Positions 19,520 through 28,381 of a stretch of 64,000 nt of DNA are shown piece by piece. The first letter of the stretch is position 1, and each line of letters starts with the position of its first letter. The stretch is from assembly GCA_049663345.1 (NCBI GenBank), contig JBATDG010000053.1, forward strand, positions 47,424 to 111,423. The letters are read 5' to 3'. Under the pieces are notes generated by a model. That model ran no database searches and was not told the origin of the DNA. It was given only the letters and a program-made list of their open reading frames with translations. The DNA is from SZUA-365 sp049663345 (GTDB lineage: Bacteria; Bacteroidota; Ignavibacteria; SZUA-365). Made by a program: the position numbers and the translations under genes.

Positions 19520-20155
19520 TTAGCGCAAATCTATGATTTCTGACTTCTCAGGTACCTGATACGTGAATCTTGAATCAGGCAAATCCTGGTCGACACTGAT
19601 CTTCTCAATGACATACGTTGTCACCGCGCCATTGATATCGGTGATCTCAATCTTCCTGATGAGCCAGTCCTTGCTCACCCTGATTTTCATGGCAGTCGCA
19701 AAAGCATTGTCTTCTTTCGGCGTCAATTTCAGGACGTATGCATTCTGCCCGGCAAATTTTTCCTCGCCAACAAGCGTCGAATAATAATCTTTCGGATACG
19801 AGAGAAGAAGCTGCTCCGGCGAAAGAGAATGCGTCTCTTCTTTATAATTATCAATCACAACCTGACGGTTCTGCGGATTCCATGACCAGGACGTTTTTCC
19901 ATCGGTCACGATTGTCCGCTCTTCAGTCTCAATTCGGTATTTGTTGGGCTTCTTGAACAGCAGCGTACCCTTGACGCTCTGTTCTGCCTTCGACACCTTG
20001 TAGCGCACACTCTGCGAAAAAGTGATCGTGGCGTCGGTCATGTCCTGGTAGCGATCCTGGACGTTCTCGATAATTTCCCGCGCATCAATGGCCCAGGCAA
20101 TCATCAACGGGAGAATTGCGATTATAGCGAAGAGCAGATAGCGTGTTTTCATCAC
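19520..20155 (-). CDS. lolA: LolA-like periplasmic lipoprotein carrier
   Basis: A 211-residue exported protein. Residues 1-22 are a signal peptide. The LolA-fold core follows: a long amphipathic helix (AREIIENVQDRYQDM), then consecutive antiparallel strands such as VKGTLLFKKPNKYRIE, TIVTDGKTSWSWNPQNRQV and RKIEITDINGAVTTYVI. LolA shuttles outer-membrane lipoproteins across the periplasm from LolCDE to the outer membrane, and this window alone encodes several lipoproteins that would need it. It follows ftsK by six bases on the same strand, an ftsK-lolA arrangement also found in many proteobacteria. The family name rests on fold pattern and neighbourhood. Confidence 0.85.
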   Translation of the reverse strand: MMKTRYLLFAIIAILPLMIAWAIDAREIIENVQDRYQDMTDATITFSQSVRYKVSKAEQSVKGTLLFKKPNKYRIETEERTIVTDGKTSWSWNPQNRQVVIDNYKEETHSLSPEQLLLSYPKDYYSTLVGEEKFAGQNAYVLKLTPKEDNAFATAMKIRVSKDWLIRKIEITDINGAVTTYVIEKISVDQDLPDSRFTYQVPEKSEIIDLR

Positions 20156-20161
20156 AGCTCC

Positions 20162-22939
20162 TTACAGCGTTTGTAGAATGTCTTCGAGTTGCTCTTCGTC
20201 TTCAACCATGACCTGACGGGCTTTGCTCCCATCGTAGGGACCAACAATCCCAGCCATCTCCAATTGGTCAACGATTCGCGCTGCTCGCGAATAGCCGATT
20301 TTCAGCCGCCGCTGCAGCAGCGAAACCGAACCCTGCTGATGCCTTACTATTAAACGCGCTGCCTCGAACATCAAGTCATCAGTGCCGATTTCGTCTTCGC
20401 GGGATTTTGATTTCTGCTGCTGTGAACGCACCGACGGCAATGAATAGGGACGCTGATATCCATGCTGGTCGCTGATGAATTCGACAACCCGCTCTACTTC
20501 CTCGGTCGACAGATACGCATTCTGAATGCGCACCGGCTTTCCCTGGCCCGCAGGCAAATACAGCATGTCGCCATTGCCGAGCAGCTGATCCGCTCCGGAA
20601 CCGTCGATGACAGTCCGGCTATCTATGCGGCTCGAAACCTGGTATGCGATGCGCGCAGGGAAATTCGCTTTGATCACGCCGGTGATGACGTCGACCGATG
20701 GGCGCTGCGTCGCAAGCACGAGATGAATACCAACCGCACGCGCCAGCTGGGCCAGTCGCGCAATCGGCTCTTCCACTTCCCGAGCTGCGGTTATCATCAG
20801 ATCCGCCAACTCGTCGATGATCACAACGATGTATGGAAGCTGATAATGTTTGACGAGCTCCGTATCACGCAGCTGTCCCGCCTGAACCTTGAGGTTGTAA
20901 TCGTCTACATGCCTCACGCCCGCTTTCGCAAGCTTCGTATAGCGCATGTCCATTTCCAGCTCAAGACTCTTGAGTACTATCACCGCGTTGGCGGGATCGG
21001 TGATGATTTCCTCATCGATGTCGGGACAGGTAGCGAGGAAATGACGGCTGAGTCCGCGGTACTGCGCAAGCTCGATTTTCTTCGGATCGATCATGACGAA
21101 CTTCACCTGCTGCGGCTTCATTCTGTACAGCAGACTGGTGATCATCACATTGATGCCCACGCTCTTTCCGGATCCCGTCGCTCCCGCAATCAGCAGATGC
21201 GGCATGCGAGCAAGATCCACGCAGACGACATCGCCGGTGATGGACTTTCCCAACCCCAGCGTCAACCGATGCCGCGACTTGCTGAATTCCGGTGCCGAGA
21301 CTACCGTACGGAAATTCACCAGCTCAGGCTTGTCGTTCGGAATTTCGATGCCGACGGCGCTTTTCCCGGGAATCGGAGCGATAATTCGAATTCCCTTGGC
21401 CGCGAGAGCGAGAGCGAGATCGTCGGAGAGCGAAGTGATCTTGCTGATCTTCACGCTGGAATCGGGTACGAGCTCGAACAGCGTGACCACCGGACCCGGA
21501 GTCACTGAGATGCTCTCTATTCCGATGCCGAACACCGACAGCTTCTCTTTCACCTGGGCGGCTTTGTTCCGTAATTCAGCATCCGAAACGGTGTTGGTGT
21601 TCACTTGACGATCAAGCAGATCCGGCGTCGGAAACTTGTATCGGATCTGGGCTTCCGCAAGCTCTTTGTTAAGAGCATCTGCATCTGCTGCACCCTCGGA
21701 CTGCATGACCTTTCGCGCCACCGCAGCCTGCACCGCCTTGCGTTCGTGCTCGTTTGCGATGACATCCGATAAGGCGACATCCGGGTCCTGAATGGCATTC
21801 CCGTTTCGATCCGCACTCTGTTCGGTGTGCGCGGCAATAACTTCATCCGGGTTGAGTGGGGCCTTACTCTTCCGTGCCGGTGCGCCTTGCTGCGCTTCCG
21901 AAGATAGCTGGGGCGCCGAACTTTTCTCTGCTCCGTTTGTGTCGGCAATATTACGATGCGGCACCATCATGCCTCCAAGACCCTCGATGGCATCGCGCGA
22001 AATCGTTCCGTTAGAACGAGGAGTCGCGCCTTCCTCTGGATTCGGGGGAGATGAGACCGCCCATGCTTCAGGTTCATCCTGCTGGCGTGAAATGGAGACA
22101 TGCAGAGGCGGCGGCGGAATCGTTGCCGCAGGTGAGCGGTCCGGCTGCGCGGTTCTGCGCGATTTCGTTGCGGGCGCTGCGGCCGGTGCCGGCGCTGCGC
22201 TTACTTCTTCTTCGTACTCAGCAATCGCCGCGTCACGCTCCGCCTTGAACGCGGAATTCAGTGCCCCGGCTTTGCCGGTGATCGTCATATGCATCCAATC
22301 CATGAAGCGTCTGGCGCGGTCGAACGTCGCGTGGATATCATAATCCACGACTACCACGGCAAGCACGACGATCGTCGTCATGATAACTATCACTCCGCCG
22401 GTGGTACCTATCAGACGCGAGATCAGGCCGGCCACGAAGTCGCCGATGTTCCCCGACCAGGAAACCGATAATTCCGGCATCCATGAGACGAGGCGGATCA
22501 ATCCGAGAAACGTTGAAAGCAGAAAAACGAGGACGAGCGAATAATTGGTGTAATAGGCCAGCGCGCGCAGGTCCTGGCGGCGCAAAATCGACCAGCCCCA
22601 CATCATAAGCAGAATGGGAAACGCGAGTGAAAAATATCCGAGAGTAATGTTGATGAAAAAATTCGCGATGATGGCGCCGAAAAGCCCCAGCCAGTTCGCT
22701 GTCGTATCCGCACGTGCCTGGATTTCCGCGTCACCGCCAAAAAGACGTATCAGGTCGCCGAAGCCGATATCAGCCACGGTTTCATCGGCATGTGCATGCG
22801 AGAGAAGCGCCAGCAGAATCAGGAAGGCGCTGGCAATCATCAGCAAGCCGATAATGTCAAGCTTCCGTTTCGTGTCCAGCGATGAACGGCTGCGCGTTGT
22901 TTCCTTCGCGGTTTCGGTATTTTTACTCTTGCGTCGCAA
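20162..22939 (-). CDS. ftsK: DNA translocase FtsK/SpoIIIE
   Basis: A 925-residue septal DNA pump for chromosome segregation. The N-terminus has four hydrophobic membrane segments, followed by a Pro/Ala/Ser-rich linker, then the alpha/beta motor: Walker A GATGSGKS near residue 586 and Walker B VVIIDELADL near 706. The C-terminal winged-helix gamma domain (about 846-913, LLQRRLKIGYSRAARIVDQLE) reads the KOPS orientation sequences. The frame is open upstream into gcvT, but no ATG or GTG precedes the first membrane segment after the gcvT stop, so a TTG at 22939 is the most likely start; this choice is uncertain and no strong ribosome binding site is seen. It lies between gcvT and lolA on the same strand. 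Confidence 0.93.
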   Translation of the reverse strand: MRRKSKNTETAKETTRSRSSLDTKRKLDIIGLLMIASAFLILLALLSHAHADETVADIGFGDLIRLFGGDAEIQARADTTANWLGLFGAIIANFFINITLGYFSLAFPILLMMWGWSILRRQDLRALAYYTNYSLVLVFLLSTFLGLIRLVSWMPELSVSWSGNIGDFVAGLISRLIGTTGGVIVIMTTIVVLAVVVVDYDIHATFDRARRFMDWMHMTITGKAGALNSAFKAERDAAIAEYEEEVSAAPAPAAAPATKSRRTAQPDRSPAATIPPPPLHVSISRQQDEPEAWAVSSPPNPEEGATPRSNGTISRDAIEGLGGMMVPHRNIADTNGAEKSSAPQLSSEAQQGAPARKSKAPLNPDEVIAAHTEQSADRNGNAIQDPDVALSDVIANEHERKAVQAAVARKVMQSEGAADADALNKELAEAQIRYKFPTPDLLDRQVNTNTVSDAELRNKAAQVKEKLSVFGIGIESISVTPGPVVTLFELVPDSSVKISKITSLSDDLALALAAKGIRIIAPIPGKSAVGIEIPNDKPELVNFRTVVSAPEFSKSRHRLTLGLGKSITGDVVCVDLARMPHLLIAGATGSGKSVGINVMITSLLYRMKPQQVKFVMIDPKKIELAQYRGLSRHFLATCPDIDEEIITDPANAVIVLKSLELEMDMRYTKLAKAGVRHVDDYNLKVQAGQLRDTELVKHYQLPYIVVIIDELADLMITAAREVEEPIARLAQLARAVGIHLVLATQRPSVDVITGVIKANFPARIAYQVSSRIDSRTVIDGSGADQLLGNGDMLYLPAGQGKPVRIQNAYLSTEEVERVVEFISDQHGYQRPYSLPSVRSQQQKSKSREDEIGTDDLMFEAARLIVRHQQGSVSLLQRRLKIGYSRAARIVDQLEMAGIVGPYDGSKARQVMVEDEEQLEDILQTL

Positions 22940-22992
22940 TAAGTGTATCGGCGACCGGGATAGCGGAGCTTCCCGGTCAACACTCCATTTTT

Positions 22993-24078
22993 TTACTGCT
23001 TTGTAACGAATGGGACTTTCACAACCGTGGCCGGAATCGGCTGGTTGCGGATCATGATGTCGACGGTGCTGCCCTCGCTGCCGTATTCGACTGGAACGTA
23101 TCCCATCGCAATACCCTTTTCGAGCATCGGCGATACGGTTCCGCTGGTGACGTGGCCGCATACTGTTCCGTTCACAGCGATATCGTAACCGTGACGGGGG
23201 AATGCACGGCCTTCGAGAGTCAGGCCTACCAACGTGCGTTTGAATCCTTCTTCCTTCGCTTTCACCATTGCCTCGCGGCCGATGAAGTCGCCTTTCTGCA
23301 GCTTGGTGATCCAGCCGAGCTTAGCTTCAAGCGGCATGGTCGTGTGGTCGATATCGTTGCCATATAGGCAGAAACCCACCTCAAGACGCAGAGTGTCGCG
23401 TGCACCGAGGCCAATCGGCTCGATAGTGAATTCTTCGCCTGCTTCGAAAATCGCGTTCCACATTTTCGCACCGAGCGCGTTGTCGGATTTGAAATAGAGT
23501 TCAAAGCCAAGCTCGCCTGTGTATCCGGTGCGGGACAGCAGACAGTCGATGCCCGCCACCTGACCGCGGCGGAAGGAATAATACTTCATGTCTTCGAGAT
23601 CGATGTCCGTGATTTTCTTCAGCGTCTCAAGGGATTTGGGTCCCTGAACAGCGAGCAGCGCGGTTTCATCGCTCTTGTCGATCAACTGAACGTCGCCTTC
23701 GATGTGCTCGCTCAGCCAGTTGAAGTCCTTTTCGAGATTGGAGGCGTTCACAACGAGCTGCACATAATCGCCGCAGTCGTAGACGAGCAGATCATCGACG
23801 ATGCCGCCGTCTTCATAGCACATGGAAGAATACTGCACGCCGCCCTCGACCAGTTTGGTCACATCGTTGGTGGTCATGCGCTGTACGAAGGCGAAAGCGT
23901 CCGCACCGCGAACCTCAAATTCACCCATATGCGTGACATCGAAAACGCCAACGCTTTCGCGAACACGCTTATGCTCCGCGATGATGCCCTTGTATTGTAT
24001 GGGCATGTCAAATCCTGCAAACTCGACCATCTTGGCGCCGAGCTGCACATGAATGTCATGAAACGGTGTTAGCTTCAT
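22993..24078 (-). CDS. gcvT: Glycine cleavage system aminomethyltransferase (T protein)
   Basis: A 361-residue tetrahydrofolate-dependent enzyme that releases ammonia from aminomethyl-GcvH and makes 5,10-methylene-THF. The N-terminal TPFHDIHVQLGAKMVEFAG, the GGIVDDLLVYDCGDYVQLVV region containing the family's catalytic aspartate, the VNASN motif and the C-terminal SGTVSPMLEKGIAMGYV block are all typical. The length is normal. No gcvH or gcvP lies nearby, so the rest of the complex must be encoded elsewhere. It is 42 bp downstream of the transaldolase-family gene and 53 bp upstream of the proposed ftsK start. Confidence 0.96.
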   Translation of the reverse strand: MKLTPFHDIHVQLGAKMVEFAGFDMPIQYKGIIAEHKRVRESVGVFDVTHMGEFEVRGADAFAFVQRMTTNDVTKLVEGGVQYSSMCYEDGGIVDDLLVYDCGDYVQLVVNASNLEKDFNWLSEHIEGDVQLIDKSDETALLAVQGPKSLETLKKITDIDLEDMKYYSFRRGQVAGIDCLLSRTGYTGELGFELYFKSDNALGAKMWNAIFEAGEEFTIEPIGLGARDTLRLEVGFCLYGNDIDHTTMPLEAKLGWITKLQKGDFIGREAMVKAKEEGFKRTLVGLTLEGRAFPRHGYDIAVNGTVCGHVTSGTVSPMLEKGIAMGYVPVEYGSEGSTVDIMIRNQPIPATVVKVPFVTKQ

Positions 24079-24120
24079 TTCAATCAGCCAGTAAGTATGT
24101 AAAAAGTGACAGTATCCGAA

Positions 24121-24774
24121 TCAGACGAGTTTCGCCTCGTTCTTCTTCCAGTCGTCAAGGAACTGCGCCAAACCGCTTGTCGTCAAGGGATGCATGAACA
24201 TCTGATCGATGATCTTGAACGGAATGGTTGCTACGTCCGCGCCCATCATCGCGGACTGCACGACGTGCAGAGGATGACGGATGCTCGCGGCCAGGACCTG
24301 CGTAGTGTAATTGTAGTTCTGATATATAGTGACGATCTGTTGAATCAATTCCATGCCGTCGATGCTGATATCATCGAGCCGGCCGATAAATGGCGAAATG
24401 TAGGTGGCTCCGGCTTTCGCGGCGAGAAGAGCCTGGGTGGGAGAAAAACAAAGAGTGACGTTGGTCTTGATACCCTCGTCGGTGAGCTGCCGCACAGCTT
24501 TCAGTCCTTCACGAATTAGAGGAACCTTAACCACGATGTTTTCATGAATCGCAGCTAGCACGCGGGCTTCGGCAAGAATGCCTTCCTTATCGATAGAAAC
24601 AACTTCCGCACTGATGGGGCCATCGACGACTTCAAGAATTTCATCGAGAAGCTGACGGAAATTTTTTCCTTCCTTGGCAACCAGCGACGGGTTTGTGGTT
24701 ACTCCATCAAGAATCCCTAAGCTGGCAGCTTCACGTATTTCATCAATGTTTGCACTGTCGATGAAAAATTTCAT
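24121..24774 (-). CDS. Transaldolase-family aldolase (TalC / fructose-6-phosphate aldolase subfamily)
   Basis: A compact 217-residue class I aldolase. The N-terminal FIDSANIDEIREA and GVTTNPSLVAKEG motifs and the Schiff-base Lys83 in IVVKVPL identify the family, and later NVTLCFSPTQALLAAKAG and GRLDD segments agree. The length matches the small single-domain transaldolases used in many bacteria for the pentose phosphate pathway; whether it is a true transaldolase or a fructose-6-phosphate aldolase cannot be told from motifs alone. A GAGGT ribosome binding site precedes the ATG. It could be co-transcribed with gcvT downstream. Confidence 0.93.
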   Translation of the reverse strand: MKFFIDSANIDEIREAASLGILDGVTTNPSLVAKEGKNFRQLLDEILEVVDGPISAEVVSIDKEGILAEARVLAAIHENIVVKVPLIREGLKAVRQLTDEGIKTNVTLCFSPTQALLAAKAGATYISPFIGRLDDISIDGMELIQQIVTIYQNYNYTTQVLAASIRHPLHVVQSAMMGADVATIPFKIIDQMFMHPLTTSGLAQFLDDWKKNEAKLV

Positions 24775-24892
24775 TTCCGACCTCAGATATTACTTTAAGT
24801 GAAGTTGCCAACGTGACAACTGAAAATATGAAACAGGGATTCAATATGCAACGGTTTTCACAAAATCCCCTAACATAATACGAATCACCATT

Positions 24893-25330
24893 TTACCCCT
24901 CCCGAACACGCTCAGCTTCGGCATACGAGATGTCGGTTTCCTGCAAACGCAGCCGAAGGCCGGTCACCTGATCGAAAGGAGCGAACACATCCCACAATCT
25001 GTCGACAAAATGAAACACGAGATTTTCGGCTGTTGTTGTGAACGGAACCACCTTATACTTGAAACCGCTCGCCTTCAGAAAAGGAAGCATGACCTCGTCC
25101 GCGGCGTCACAAAGAAAACAATGGTCAACCTCATCAACAACAGGCATGACCAGTTTTTTCATGTCGCCGTAATCCATCATCATGCCGTCGGCGTCGCAGT
25201 ACCCCTCAATCTCCACCCACATTTTGTAGGAATGTCCGTGAATATTGGCGCAGCCGCTGGTATGGAACGGAAGACGGTGTCCCATTTCCCAATGAAATTC
25301 ACGAGCAATCTTGAGTGTCCTGTTCATCAT
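24893..25330 (-). CDS. queD: 6-carboxy-5,6,7,8-tetrahydropterin synthase (QueD / PTPS family)
   Basis: A 145-residue enzyme of the 6-pyruvoyl-tetrahydropterin synthase fold that converts dihydroneopterin triphosphate to 6-carboxytetrahydropterin on the way to queuosine/7-deazaguanine. Zinc ligands His18, His31 and His33 (MGHRL, HGH) and the catalytic Cys27 in SGCANIHGH are arranged as in QueD (Cys-x3-His-x-His). The catalytic VDEVDH segment lies near residue 69. Two ATG codons are adjacent; an AGGA lies at better spacing for the second (25327). A eukaryote-like PTPS activity is less likely because of the QueD-type Cys/His pattern. No other queuosine genes are in the window. Confidence 0.88.
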   Translation of the reverse strand: MMNRTLKIAREFHWEMGHRLPFHTSGCANIHGHSYKMWVEIEGYCDADGMMMDYGDMKKLVMPVVDEVDHCFLCDAADEVMLPFLKASGFKYKVVPFTTTAENLVFHFVDRLWDVFAPFDQVTGLRLRLQETDISYAEAERVREG

Positions 25331-25455
25331 TGTCCTATCATTGCAATCTATATCGGTACTCTACAGTCTTACAATTTATCGATAAACTCCGCTGAATTGC
25401 AAGGGCGGAAAACGGGTTGCATCGGCTTAATGCGCGATTGGCAGTAAAGCGGAAA

Positions 25456-26562
25456 TTATTTCTGCACGCGCAGCATGGCGATGACGCCCGCGAGAAAGAA
25501 CAGGAGGTTGGGGAACCAGGCCGCAAGTATGGGGTGAATACTGCCGTTGTAGCCGAAAATCTGGCTCAGCTTCTGGCTGACCATATATATGAAGAGCAGG
25601 AAAATGCTGATGCCGAATTGCACGGCCAATCCGCTGCGCCGTTTTACCGATGCGAAAGGCACTCCGAAAAACACGACGATCAGCGAGGCGAAGGGAAAGG
25701 CGATTTTTCCATGATAGTCCACAAGCAGACGCGCGATATCGCTGCCGGCAAGGCGCTGCCGCTCGATATAGCTCCGGAAAGCCCCCAGCTCCATCTCTTC
25801 CGGTTTCTGCTGCATGCGGATGATGATTTCCGGCGTAATCACGAGAGGCCCGATGTCAATGCTGTCGAAGGATGAAACGATTTCCCGCCTTTGTACCGGC
25901 AACGTCGTGTCGCGTGAGAATTCCCGCTGCAGACCGTCGTACATCACCCATTCACCCTTGTCCTCTTTCCACTGCATGCGTTCGGCATCGAAGCGGCGAA
26001 TCATCACCGTCGGATCATCCTTGGCGAATTGCTGCAGGCTCACCCGGCGGGCGGTCGCCCCGGGCTGATCATAATAGTCGAGGGAAATGATGCAATTGTC
26101 GCGCTCCTGAAAGAACAGATTGTAGCGCCCGCGCATCTCGATATTTTTCTTCAGATACTCGCGTTCGAGTTCCAGCCTTTCGGCGTTGATGCGCGGCACC
26201 AGCCAGCCGTCGAAGCCCAGCATTGCGACGCTGATGACGAAGCCGATGAGAAGCAGCGGCACCATGAAGCGGTAGAGCGACATTCCCGCGCATTTCATGA
26301 TCGTCAGCTCGTTGTTGTTGCTTAGGCGTCCGACCACAAACAGCGCCGAGAGCAGAGTTGCCACCGGCACCATCAGACTGAAAATGCGCGGGAGGAAATA
26401 CACGTAGTAGAGAAGGATAATGTGCATCTCCACGTTCTGATCGATGAAGTCGTCGAGGTTCTCGATCATGTCGACGAGAATGAAAATCAGACTGAACGCA
26501 AGAATGGCGAAGACGATGGTCTTGAGAAATTGCAGCGATACGTAGCGATCAAGCCTTGTCAT
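25456..26562 (-). CDS. lptG: LPS export permease LptG
   Basis: A 368-residue YjgP/YjgQ-family inner-membrane subunit of the LptB2FG transporter that extracts lipopolysaccharide for delivery to the outer membrane. It begins TRLDRYVSLQFLKT, like LptG, followed by three N-terminal membrane segments (the second ending LLSALFVVGRLSNNNELTIMK in register), a central periplasmic beta-jellyroll region (about 110-265) and three C-terminal membrane segments. The start directly abuts the lptF stop (TAAATG), so the pair is translationally coupled. It implies a Gram-negative envelope with LPS. Confidence 0.9.
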   Translation of the reverse strand: MTRLDRYVSLQFLKTIVFAILAFSLIFILVDMIENLDDFIDQNVEMHIILLYYVYFLPRIFSLMVPVATLLSALFVVGRLSNNNELTIMKCAGMSLYRFMVPLLLIGFVISVAMLGFDGWLVPRINAERLELEREYLKKNIEMRGRYNLFFQERDNCIISLDYYDQPGATARRVSLQQFAKDDPTVMIRRFDAERMQWKEDKGEWVMYDGLQREFSRDTTLPVQRREIVSSFDSIDIGPLVITPEIIIRMQQKPEEMELGAFRSYIERQRLAGSDIARLLVDYHGKIAFPFASLIVVFFGVPFASVKRRSGLAVQFGISIFLLFIYMVSQKLSQIFGYNGSIHPILAAWFPNLLFFLAGVIAMLRVQK

Positions 26563-28023
26563 TTATCCCTCGTGCGGATTAACGTGATCGCGAGAGAGAT
26601 CTTCACCGCGAAAGATTTTCGGGACGAAGCGGGAGAACATGCTCCAGTCGATTACGCGCGATTCTTTCGCTGTGCGCCAGACAAGTATCGCGCCCATGAT
26701 TCCGAGTATGATGTTGGCTACCCACATTCCCCAGAAGGGCGAGAGTTCCCCGCGGTCGGCGAGCTTCTCTCCTCCGATAAGACAGGCCCAATAAAAAAGG
26801 AAGAAGCCCAGGCTGAGGCCTGCGCCCATTCCGAAGCCGCCGCGCCGAGCCATCATGCCGAGAGGTGCGCCGATAAGGACAAAGACCAGACAGGCAAAGG
26901 GTATGGAGTACTTCTTGTAAATTTCAACCAGATACCGGTCCATCTGCTTATCATCGAAATCAATGCCGCTGAGTTCAGCCATGGACTGCGACTGCAGCTG
27001 ACGCGCATCCGCCAGAGTGCGGAAAGCGGCGCTCAGCGTATCGAGCGGAAGGCGCGCGATGCTGTCAGCCGCGGCGCTGTCGAGAACGACATTGCGAATC
27101 ACCTGCGAAGGTGCGGCACTGTAGAACTGCACGGTCCCGCTGAAATATTTCCGCAGATGCCCGATCACTCGATCCCCCGCGACTCCGGATTTATTTTCCT
27201 GCTCGAGGGCGATGGAATCCACAATCGCCTGCATCATCTGCGCGCTCATTGTGCGATCATCCCGCCTTGTGGTGGATGCGTCGCTTCGCTGAAAGCCGAA
27301 GCCGCTTGCGGGGATCGAAACACGGTGACGGATGAAACGAAGTTTGCGGTAGTCGAGGAAGGACTTGTTTCCGACCTCGTGAATTTCGCCGTCGTGCAGG
27401 TCCATGATGATGCGTGTGTAATCGGCGGAGAAGCTCACCGTCCCCCGCTCGGCGGTGACGACTACAGCTCGCTCCGGATCGGACAGATCGTAGATCGTCA
27501 CGCCTTCGAGGTCATTCGTTTTCTCGAATGTCCGGCGAACCAGAATGCGATAGCTCGGCAGTTCCTGATCGGAAGTGAACACGCCGGCTTGCAGGGACAG
27601 CGTGGGCTTGATGCGCACGATGTCCGTCATCAGCGTCTGCAGCCGCACGTTCGCATCGGGAAGAACGCTGTTGTTGAACCAGATCAATCCCGCGGTCACT
27701 CCCATCACGGCGAGGACCACGGGCGCCATCATGCGGTACAGACTCATTCCGCTTGCGCGCATGATCGTCACCTCGTTGTCGGCCGACAGTTTTCCGAAGG
27801 CCATGAGCGATGCGACCAGAACGGACATCGGCACGGAAAGCACCAGCATCCATGCGAGGTTAAGGGAAATCAACTCAAGGATTACCCACGGACTCAAACC
27901 CTTACCGACCAGATCTCCCGCCCGCTTCATAAGAAATTGCAGGAGAAAAAGGAAAATGATAATCGCGTTCGAGAAAAAGAACGGACCTATATGCGCGCGC
28001 AGTATGTATCGCCAGAGAATCAT
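26563..28023 (-). CDS. lptF: LPS export permease LptF (enlarged periplasmic domain)
   Basis: A 486-residue YjgP/YjgQ-family protein, partner of the LptG encoded immediately downstream. The N-terminal MILWRYILRAHIGPFF and SADNEVTIMRASGMSLYRMM segments are LptF-like. The jellyroll domain lies between the two blocks of three membrane segments, and an extra region about residues 250-365 (Gln/Ser/Asp-rich, containing IVDSIALEQENKSG) makes it longer than typical proteobacterial LptF of about 360 residues. The C-terminus ends with a short cytoplasmic tail. It is divergent from sprA across a 358-bp regulatory region. Confidence 0.9.
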   Translation of the reverse strand: MILWRYILRAHIGPFFFSNAIIIFLFLLQFLMKRAGDLVGKGLSPWVILELISLNLAWMLVLSVPMSVLVASLMAFGKLSADNEVTIMRASGMSLYRMMAPVVLAVMGVTAGLIWFNNSVLPDANVRLQTLMTDIVRIKPTLSLQAGVFTSDQELPSYRILVRRTFEKTNDLEGVTIYDLSDPERAVVVTAERGTVSFSADYTRIIMDLHDGEIHEVGNKSFLDYRKLRFIRHRVSIPASGFGFQRSDASTTRRDDRTMSAQMMQAIVDSIALEQENKSGVAGDRVIGHLRKYFSGTVQFYSAAPSQVIRNVVLDSAAADSIARLPLDTLSAAFRTLADARQLQSQSMAELSGIDFDDKQMDRYLVEIYKKYSIPFACLVFVLIGAPLGMMARRGGFGMGAGLSLGFFLFYWACLIGGEKLADRGELSPFWGMWVANIILGIMGAILVWRTAKESRVIDWSMFSRFVPKIFRGEDLSRDHVNPHEG

Positions 28024-28181
28024 GCGGTGTTACCCGTGCAGTGAACGCACGAAGTTTTCCATTGCATCATTGCGTTGTTTAGGATATCATTCGGACCAGC
28101 CAGGCCTTCCGCACCTTTAGAACTGCGAAAAGCTGCCTTCTGGAACAGGCGGAATATACCGAATTTCTGCCATTGTGTTCC

Positions 28182-28212
28182 TTGCACGAGAGCCTTGCTC
28201 TTTCTAATTTTG
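28182..28212 (+). promoter_or_regulatory. Bacteroidota-type promoter for sprA (TTG-N20-TAATTTTG)
   Basis: TTG at 28182-28184 and TAATTTTG at 28205-28212 are separated by 20 bases, matching the known Bacteroidota primary-sigma consensus (TTG, 17-23 bases, TAnnTTTG). Transcription would begin near 28218 and give a leader of about 165 bases before sprA. This is a sequence match only. Confidence 0.55.
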
Positions 28213-28219
28213 ATGTTCA

Positions 28220-28258
28220 CTTCAGAATCGTCCAAAAAATCAGACGATTGCTCTGAAG
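28220..28258 (+). promoter_or_regulatory. Inverted repeat at the predicted 5' end of the sprA transcript
   Basis: CTTCAGA-ATCGTC (28220-28232) pairs with GACGAT-tgc-TCTGAAG (28243-28258), giving 13 paired bases with a three-base bulge and a ten-base loop. It begins at about +2 of the predicted sprA promoter, so it could be a stabilising 5' stem-loop or an operator. In the 28024-28381 intergenic region I see nothing else structured. Confidence 0.45.
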
Positions 28259-28381
28259 TCCTCAGACTTTTAAATAAACGAACGTCTCACATAACAAGGG
28301 TTCCTATCGAACTTATCGTTACATCCTAACATCTTATGTAACGTACACGGCAGCAGACGTTTGAATTTCTACCCCACACGT

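Noticed and set aside
26422..28044. 540-codon plus-strand frame opposite lptG/lptF
   Set aside because: Antisense of two clear membrane proteins; rich in His, Asp and Arg with no recognisable motif.
28020..28235. 71-codon minus-strand frame ahead of lptF
   Set aside because: No ribosome binding site, no family resemblance, and it covers the predicted sprA promoter region; more likely leader sequence.
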